DNA from: Paenibacillus doosanensis
GTDB taxonomy: Bacteria; Bacillota; Bacilli; Paenibacillales; NBRC-103111
Direction: 5' to 3'
NCBI RefSeq assembly: GCF_025060755.1
Contig: NZ_JANYUY010000005.1
Location: 124,001-188,000, forward strand
DNA length: 64,000 nucleotides
Position numbers and translations under genes: made by a program. How positions within the stretch are numbered: the first letter of the stretch is position 1; each line of letters begins with the position of its first letter. Shown here one piece after another: positions 59,855-64,000 of the stretch. The notes beneath the pieces are model-generated. The model searched no databases. It was not told where the DNA came from and saw only the letters and a list, made by a program, of their open reading frames with translations.

Positions 59855-60694
59855 TCAGCCTTTGATCCCGGTTGTGGCGATGCCTTCCACAAAATATTTT
59901 TGTGCGAAGAAGAAGACAAGCACGCACGGGATGACCGCCACGACGGACATCGCCAGCACCTGGTTCCATGGCGTGCTGGCCGAGTTGTCCAGCGCCATCC
60001 GCAGGCCGAGCGAGACCGTAAACTTTTTCACGCTCGTAATATAAATCAACGAGTTGAAGAAATCGTTCCATGTCCATATGAACTGGAAGATGCCCGCGGA
60101 GATCAGGGCCGGCCCCGACAGCGGGAGCAGGATGCGGACCAAAATCATGAACGAGTTGCAGCCGTCCATCTTGGCCGACTCGTCAAGCTCCCTCGGCAAG
60201 CCTCTGAAAAACTGCACAATCATAAAGATGAAAAACGCGTGAGTGGCGAGCAGAGCCGGCATTATAAACGGCAGGTAGCTGTTAAGCCAACCGAAGTTTT
60301 TGAACATAATATATTTCGGAATAATAACAACCGCATTTGGCAGCATCAAGGTGGACAGCATCAATGAAAACAAAAGCTTTTTCAGCGGAAAATGGAACCG
60401 GGCAAACCCGTAAGCCACCACCGTCGTCGAAATAATCGTGAAAACGACCGTCGGAATGACCATCTTGAACGTGTTGATAAAGAACAGGCCGAATGTGTAT
60501 TGTCCCGAGCCTTTCCAGCCGTTGATGTAGCCTGACCAGTTAAAGCTGCTCGGCAGCAGGTTCAGCGAGCCGAAAATTTCCTCGTTCGTTTTGAACGACG
60601 CGCTAAACAGCCAGATCAGCGGATATATCATGGCCAGACCGAACAAGCACATAAAAATAAACGTAATGGACTTTCGCAATGTTTCCGAACTCAT
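59855..60694 (-). CDS. Sugar ABC transporter permease (second of the pair)
   Basis: A 279-residue MalG-type permease with six hydrophobic segments. IYPLIWLFSASFKTNEEIFG is the typical start of the first loop and ELDESAKMDGCNSFMILVRI the EAA loop. Its ATG overlaps the stop of the partner permease (60691), and GGAGG lies upstream. It is the last gene of a three-gene operon read to the left: lipoprotein, permease, permease. Confidence 0.88.
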   Translation of the reverse strand: MSSETLRKSITFIFMCLFGLAMIYPLIWLFSASFKTNEEIFGSLNLLPSSFNWSGYINGWKGSGQYTFGLFFINTFKMVIPTVVFTIISTTVVAYGFARFHFPLKKLLFSLMLSTLMLPNAVVIIPKYIMFKNFGWLNSYLPFIMPALLATHAFFIFMIVQFFRGLPRELDESAKMDGCNSFMILVRILLPLSGPALISAGIFQFIWTWNDFFNSLIYITSVKKFTVSLGLRMALDNSASTPWNQVLAMSVVAVIPCVLVFFFAQKYFVEGIATTGIKG

Positions 60695-61587
60695 CGTTGG
60701 TCGCCTCCATCTTCATAATGGGCCCAGTAGGAGGAAGATCTGAAGACAAGCGCAGTCAATGCGAGAATGATCGCAAACAGCACCCATGACAAAGCAGATG
60801 CATAGCCCATTTTCAAAAATTTAAAACCTTCGTCGTACAGCTTCATACCGAACAGGTAAGTGGAGTGGAGCGGTCCGCCGTCAGGTAAAATAACGAACGC
60901 GCCGGTAAATTCCTGGAACGCGTTGACGATTTGCATGACCAGATTAAACAGCAGGATCGGTGTGATCAAAGGCAGCGTCACGGAGAAAAACATTCTGAGC
61001 TTCGAGGCGCCTTCCACGCGTCCCACCTCGTACAACTCGCCCGGCACTTGCTTCAGCCCCGCAAGGAACAGCACCATCGAGGAGCCGAACTGCCACACAT
61101 TGAGCATCGAGATCGTAAACAGCGCAGTGCTCGGTTCTCCCAGCCAGTTGACCGGCGGAATATGAAAAAACGAAGTGAACTGATTGACGATCCCTTCTTT
61201 CATGAACAAAAATCTCCAGAGCACCGCTACGGCAACGCTGCCTCCGAGAATGGAAGGCAAGTAGTACACGGTTCGGAAAAAGTTGACGCTGCGCATCTTG
61301 ACCGTCAGGACGACGGCGACGAACAAAGCGAATGCCAGCTTGAGGGGAACCGCGATCAGGGCGTAAATGAGCGTAACCTGCAGCGTCTTATAAAAGGTTT
61401 CGTCCTGGGTGAAAATCGTCATGTAGTTTTTCAATCCGACAAATTTCGGCGGGTTGATCAGATCGAAGGAAGTGAACGAATAGTACAACGATGCAATGAA
61501 AGGGTACAGTTCCAGGAGCGCAAAGCCGATGATCCAAGGGCTGATGTAAAGCAAGCCGATATACTGGTAATTCTTTTTTACTTTCAC
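60691..61587 (-). CDS. Sugar ABC transporter permease (first of the pair)
   Basis: A 298-residue MalF-type permease: LYISPWIIGFALLELYPFIA is the common start, and LYEVGRVEGASKLRMFFSVT the EAA-type loop, with Val-Gly in place of the usual Ala-Ala. GTG 61587 with AAGGAT about nine bases upstream is the start. It is coupled to the next permease by ATGA. A perfect hairpin separates it from the lipoprotein gene. Confidence 0.88.
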   Translation of the reverse strand: MKVKKNYQYIGLLYISPWIIGFALLELYPFIASLYYSFTSFDLINPPKFVGLKNYMTIFTQDETFYKTLQVTLIYALIAVPLKLAFALFVAVVLTVKMRSVNFFRTVYYLPSILGGSVAVAVLWRFLFMKEGIVNQFTSFFHIPPVNWLGEPSTALFTISMLNVWQFGSSMVLFLAGLKQVPGELYEVGRVEGASKLRMFFSVTLPLITPILLFNLVMQIVNAFQEFTGAFVILPDGGPLHSTYLFGMKLYDEGFKFLKMGYASALSWVLFAIILALTALVFRSSSYWAHYEDGGDQR

Positions 61588-61621
61588 CTATCATCATCCT
61601 TACGTATACGGTTTGGAATTA

Positions 61622-61651
61622 GAAGTGCCGCTGAGCTTTCAGCGGCACTTC
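61622..61651 (-). promoter_or_regulatory. Intercistronic hairpin between lipoprotein and permease genes
   Basis: GAAGTGCCGCTGA and TCAGCGGCACTTC are exact complements (13 bp) with a four-base loop. There is no T-run on the - strand, so it should act as a 3' stabiliser or partial terminator, giving more lipoprotein than permease. Confidence 0.6.
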
Positions 61652-61666
61652 CATTGCGTGCAACAA

Positions 61667-62989
61667 TTATTTTTTCAGTTCTTTCAGCTTATCTTCATAA
61701 CGCTTGATGAGCTCGTCGGCGGCTTGAGCGGGAGTCAGCTTGTTAAAGGCGACCTTTTGGACAATATCTTGGCTGATATCGCTAAGCTGCGAGTTCTGCG
61801 TAATGGCGTTATCCGGTACGGCCGGCTTTTTGGACGCAAGGTCTACGGCATTGGCGATGTTTTTATCCAATCGATTCGCTTCAACAACCGCTTTTCTGGT
61901 GGCTTCGACCGCAGGCACCGCTCTGACATCGCCGAGCAGCTTGGCAGCTTCCGGATCGGTCAGCAGGAAGTTGACGAATTTCAGCGCTTCTTCCTGACGC
62001 TCGGAGCTTTTATTGACGCTGATGACCATCGAGGGACGAATTCCCGCAGGACCGGTTTTCGCATCGCTGAAAGCGGCCGGCAGTGTAGTTACCAGCTCGG
62101 TTCCCTTAGGAAGCGAGTCCTGGAATTTAGAGAATTCGCTGCTCCAGCCTTCGATTGCGACGAATTCCTGATTGATCCATTTCGGATTTTGTTCGGTTTT
62201 TGCCGAGAACAGCTGAGCTTCGCCAAGCGGCTGAAAAACTCCGTTCTGATAAGCTTTTTGAATCCACGAGAAGGCTTCTGCGGCCTGCTCCTTTGTAAAC
62301 GACAAGGTGTAGTCGTCCTTGACCGCAGGCTCGTTGGTTCTTTGCTTGAGCATGGACATCAGCATAATGTTGACCACGCCCAGGTCGCTGTTCATCAAGA
62401 ACATCTTGCTATCCTTGTCGTGGAGCTTTTTTGCTTCTTCGAGCAAGCTGTCCCAAGTCCAGTTCTGATCGTATTGAATGCCCAGCTTGTCGGCTAACGT
62501 TTTATTGAAAAACAGGGTCCGTCCGTTCGTGCCCATCGGCAGCCCGACAACCTTATCGTTATAGGTCACATAATCTTTTAAATAGGTCGCGTCGAAGCTT
62601 TTCAGATCGATCGTCTGCTGACTGTTCAGGTTGAGCAGCAATTCATTGCCGTTGCTCAGCTCCGCAAGCCAAGGCTGATCGAGCTGGAGAACGTCGGCGG
62701 CCGTTCCTCCCGCCAATTGCGTTTTCATTTTTTGAGCGTAGCCGTCAAAACCGCCGTATTCGGCTTCAATCGTAACGTTCGGATTTTTTTGCTTGTACAG
62801 TTCGATTGCATCCAAAGTCGCTTTGTGGCGCGCGTCGTTGCCCCACCATGCAAAGCGCAGATTCACTTGTTTGCCGGAGTCGGAAGCGCCTCCCTGTGAA
62901 GTTTGAGATTCGCTCCCACATGCAGCGAGAGTTGTCGAGAGTAATGAAATTACTGATGCAGAGACAATGAGCTTCTTTACTTTAGCCAT
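61667..62989 (-). CDS. Sugar ABC transporter substrate-binding lipoprotein
   Basis: A 440-residue lipoprotein. MAKVKKLIVSASVISLLS leads to the lipobox LAAC. The family 1 fold begins VNLRFAWWGNDARHKATLDA and has VGLPMGTNGRTLFFNK in the cleft and an end with AADELIKRYEDKLKEL. The ATG at 62989 is behind AAAGGGGAACG. The open frame 13 codons upstream has no site. It is the first gene of the operon and diverges from the response regulator at 63283, which probably controls it. Confidence 0.9.
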   Translation of the reverse strand: MAKVKKLIVSASVISLLSTTLAACGSESQTSQGGASDSGKQVNLRFAWWGNDARHKATLDAIELYKQKNPNVTIEAEYGGFDGYAQKMKTQLAGGTAADVLQLDQPWLAELSNGNELLLNLNSQQTIDLKSFDATYLKDYVTYNDKVVGLPMGTNGRTLFFNKTLADKLGIQYDQNWTWDSLLEEAKKLHDKDSKMFLMNSDLGVVNIMLMSMLKQRTNEPAVKDDYTLSFTKEQAAEAFSWIQKAYQNGVFQPLGEAQLFSAKTEQNPKWINQEFVAIEGWSSEFSKFQDSLPKGTELVTTLPAAFSDAKTGPAGIRPSMVISVNKSSERQEEALKFVNFLLTDPEAAKLLGDVRAVPAVEATRKAVVEANRLDKNIANAVDLASKKPAVPDNAITQNSQLSDISQDIVQKVAFNKLTPAQAADELIKRYEDKLKELKK

Positions 62990-63178
62990 GATTACGTTCC
63001 CCTTTTCAGTCATGATTGTCAATAGCATTCCATCGCATGATTCATTATATCAAGAGGCCCTACGAGGTTAAATCCATCTGGTTTGGCAAAAGGTTTGATA
63101 ATTTGTCCGAAATTTCGCCAAACCAAAATGACGAAAGGTCGCATGATTTGACATTTGACTTCATTATTTGTGATTGGG

Positions 63179-63208
63179 TTGTCATGCCGATGGCCGATCT
63201 TCTATAAT
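63179..63208 (+). promoter_or_regulatory. Promoter of the response regulator gene
   Basis: TTGTCA (63179-63184) and TATAAT (63203-63208) with an 18-base spacer. Confidence 0.65.
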
Positions 63209-63282
63209 TAAGTAAGTAGTTCTACGACCGCAAATTTATAACCTTGAAGGGAAACGCGACAATGACGGAGCAGGAGGTTCAA

Positions 63283-64000
63283 ATGTACAAGCTGCTGGTC
63301 GCCGACGACGAGACGAAAATCAGAAACGGCATATGCAATTATTTCCCTTGGGCTGAGCTCGGCTTTGAAATTGTGTCCGAAGCCAAGAACGGCAAGCAGG
63401 CGCTGGATTTCATTCTGAAGCATGAAGTCGATGTCGTATTGAGCGATATTAAAATGCCGGTCATGTCGGGGGTGGAGCTGGCCGAGGAGCTGTACAACCG
63501 GAAGAACAAAACGAAGGTTGTGTTTCTGACGGGCTACAGGGAGTTTGAATATGCCCAGAAGGCTTTAATCTACGGTGTCAAAAGCTATATTATCAAGCCG
63601 ACCAAATATGAAGAGCTGCTGGATGTGTTTACCAGAGTGAAGGCAGAGCTGGACGAGGAGCGGCACAGAGGGACGGCGGCGCCGGCCGCCTTGGAAGCGC
63701 AGAGCGAAGAAACGGCCGATGACGCGGGAGACGGCGAGGGACAGAGCTACCACGAGAAGAAAGTCGCGGCGATCAAGTCCCATGTGATGGAGCACTATAA
63801 AGAGGTGACGCTGGAGGAAGTGGCGCGCAGCTTTCATATGAATCTGTTTTACTTGAGCAAATATTTTAAAAAATGGTCCGGACAAAACTTTTCCGATTAC
63901 CTGATTTCCGTGAAAATGGAAAAGGCCGCCGAGCTGCTGAGGGATTTTACATACAAAACGTATGAGGTCGGCAATCTGGTAGGCTATGACAATGCGAAAA
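63283..64000 (+). CDS. YesN-type AraC response regulator, 3' partial
   Basis: The frame is open to the right edge. It starts MYKLLVADDETKIRNGICNY, with phosphoacceptor Asp55 in VVLSDIKMPVMSGVELA and the Lys of SYIIKPTKYEE. A short acidic linker follows, and an AraC domain with TLEEVARSFHMNLFYLSKYF. AGGAGG is five bases before ATG 63283. An in-frame ATG at 63262 is a second option. It is read divergently from the sugar ABC operon, a usual arrangement for its regulator. A kinase gene would be expected beyond the window. Confidence 0.88.
   Translation, partial: MYKLLVADDETKIRNGICNYFPWAELGFEIVSEAKNGKQALDFILKHEVDVVLSDIKMPVMSGVELAEELYNRKNKTKVVFLTGYREFEYAQKALIYGVKSYIIKPTKYEELLDVFTRVKAELDEERHRGTAAPAALEAQSEETADDAGDGEGQSYHEKKVAAIKSHVMEHYKEVTLEEVARSFHMNLFYLSKYFKKWSGQNFSDYLISVKMEKAAELLRDFTYKTYEVGNLVGYDNAK

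Noticed and set aside
1-64000. CRISPR arrays, rRNA, tRNA, intact insertion sequences and prophage genes
   Set aside because: Looked for repeat-spacer patterns, conserved RNA gene motifs and transposase or integrase motifs (DDE, HTH-type, tyrosine recombinase). None was seen by eye. Only the indicated remnants are unexplained.

Overview
The window reads as chromosomal DNA of a Paenibacillus-like member of the Paenibacillaceae (Firmicutes). The evidence is strong AGGAGG-type ribosome binding sites with frequent TTG/GTG starts, several carbohydrate ABC uptake systems of the one-lipoprotein/two-permease kind, YesM/YesN-type two-component pairs with AraC-like response regulators, LplB-type permeases, a MocR regulator, a YheC/D spore-coat ATP-grasp protein and a stalk-domain surface protein. 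No rRNA, tRNA, CRISPR array, prophage or intact insertion sequence was seen.

Layout. 1-6.5 kb: one operon-like run on the + strand with a glycosidase-like protein (5' end outside the window), two solute-binding-protein homologues that lack signal peptides, a family III CoA-transferase, a MaoC hydratase and a Gfo/Idh/MocA oxidoreductase. 6.8-12.7 kb: small proteins, a DUF7002-like protein, and a compact cluster of an ABC exporter fused to a cyclic-nucleotide-binding domain, a GNAT-like protein, a 35-residue peptide gene with a strong ribosome binding site, and a second GNAT-like protein translationally coupled to the peptide. A rho-independent terminator closes this cluster, which is the best candidate for an undescribed (RiPP-like) system. 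12.7-16.7 kb: an archaeal-type phosphoglycerate-mutase homologue and a DASS dicarboxylate transporter, divergent from a LysR regulator. 16.7-24.8 kb: a SIS-domain sugar-phosphate enzyme, a LacI regulator and a divergent alpha-galactoside operon (lipoprotein, two permeases, GH4 glycosidase, PfkB kinase) with repeated operator-like palindromes. 25-35.5 kb: a secreted beta-helix protein, a VOC protein, a decayed siderophore-binding lipoprotein, a LysR regulator between two promoters that share a 53-bp layout, a GlcG/HbpS protein, a MocR/nitrilase pair and several small proteins. 35.5-43.9 kb: two MFS efflux pumps (one behind an attenuator-like hairpin), YheC/D, a GntR-IlvD overlapping pair, a stalk-domain protein and a decayed hydrolase. 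44-50 kb: glycolate oxidase-like GlcD/GlcF, a Rieske protein with a large helical extension, a TetR regulator and a DUF4177 protein. 50-59.7 kb: a YesM/YesN pair next to heavily deleted sugar-transport genes, two dehydrogenase/phosphoesterase genes and a chemotaxis receptor. 59.8-64 kb: a second sugar ABC system on the - strand, divergent from a response regulator that runs off the window.

A striking property of the window is a set of gene remnants in which internal segments are missing while the flanking parts are well preserved (27.5, 43.3, 53.3, 55.9, 56.4 kb). One is an in-frame chimera of a permease start and a binding-protein end. Either real deletion decay or assembly collapse could explain this. 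Function calls come from recognising motifs and family likeness by eye, and no database search was run.
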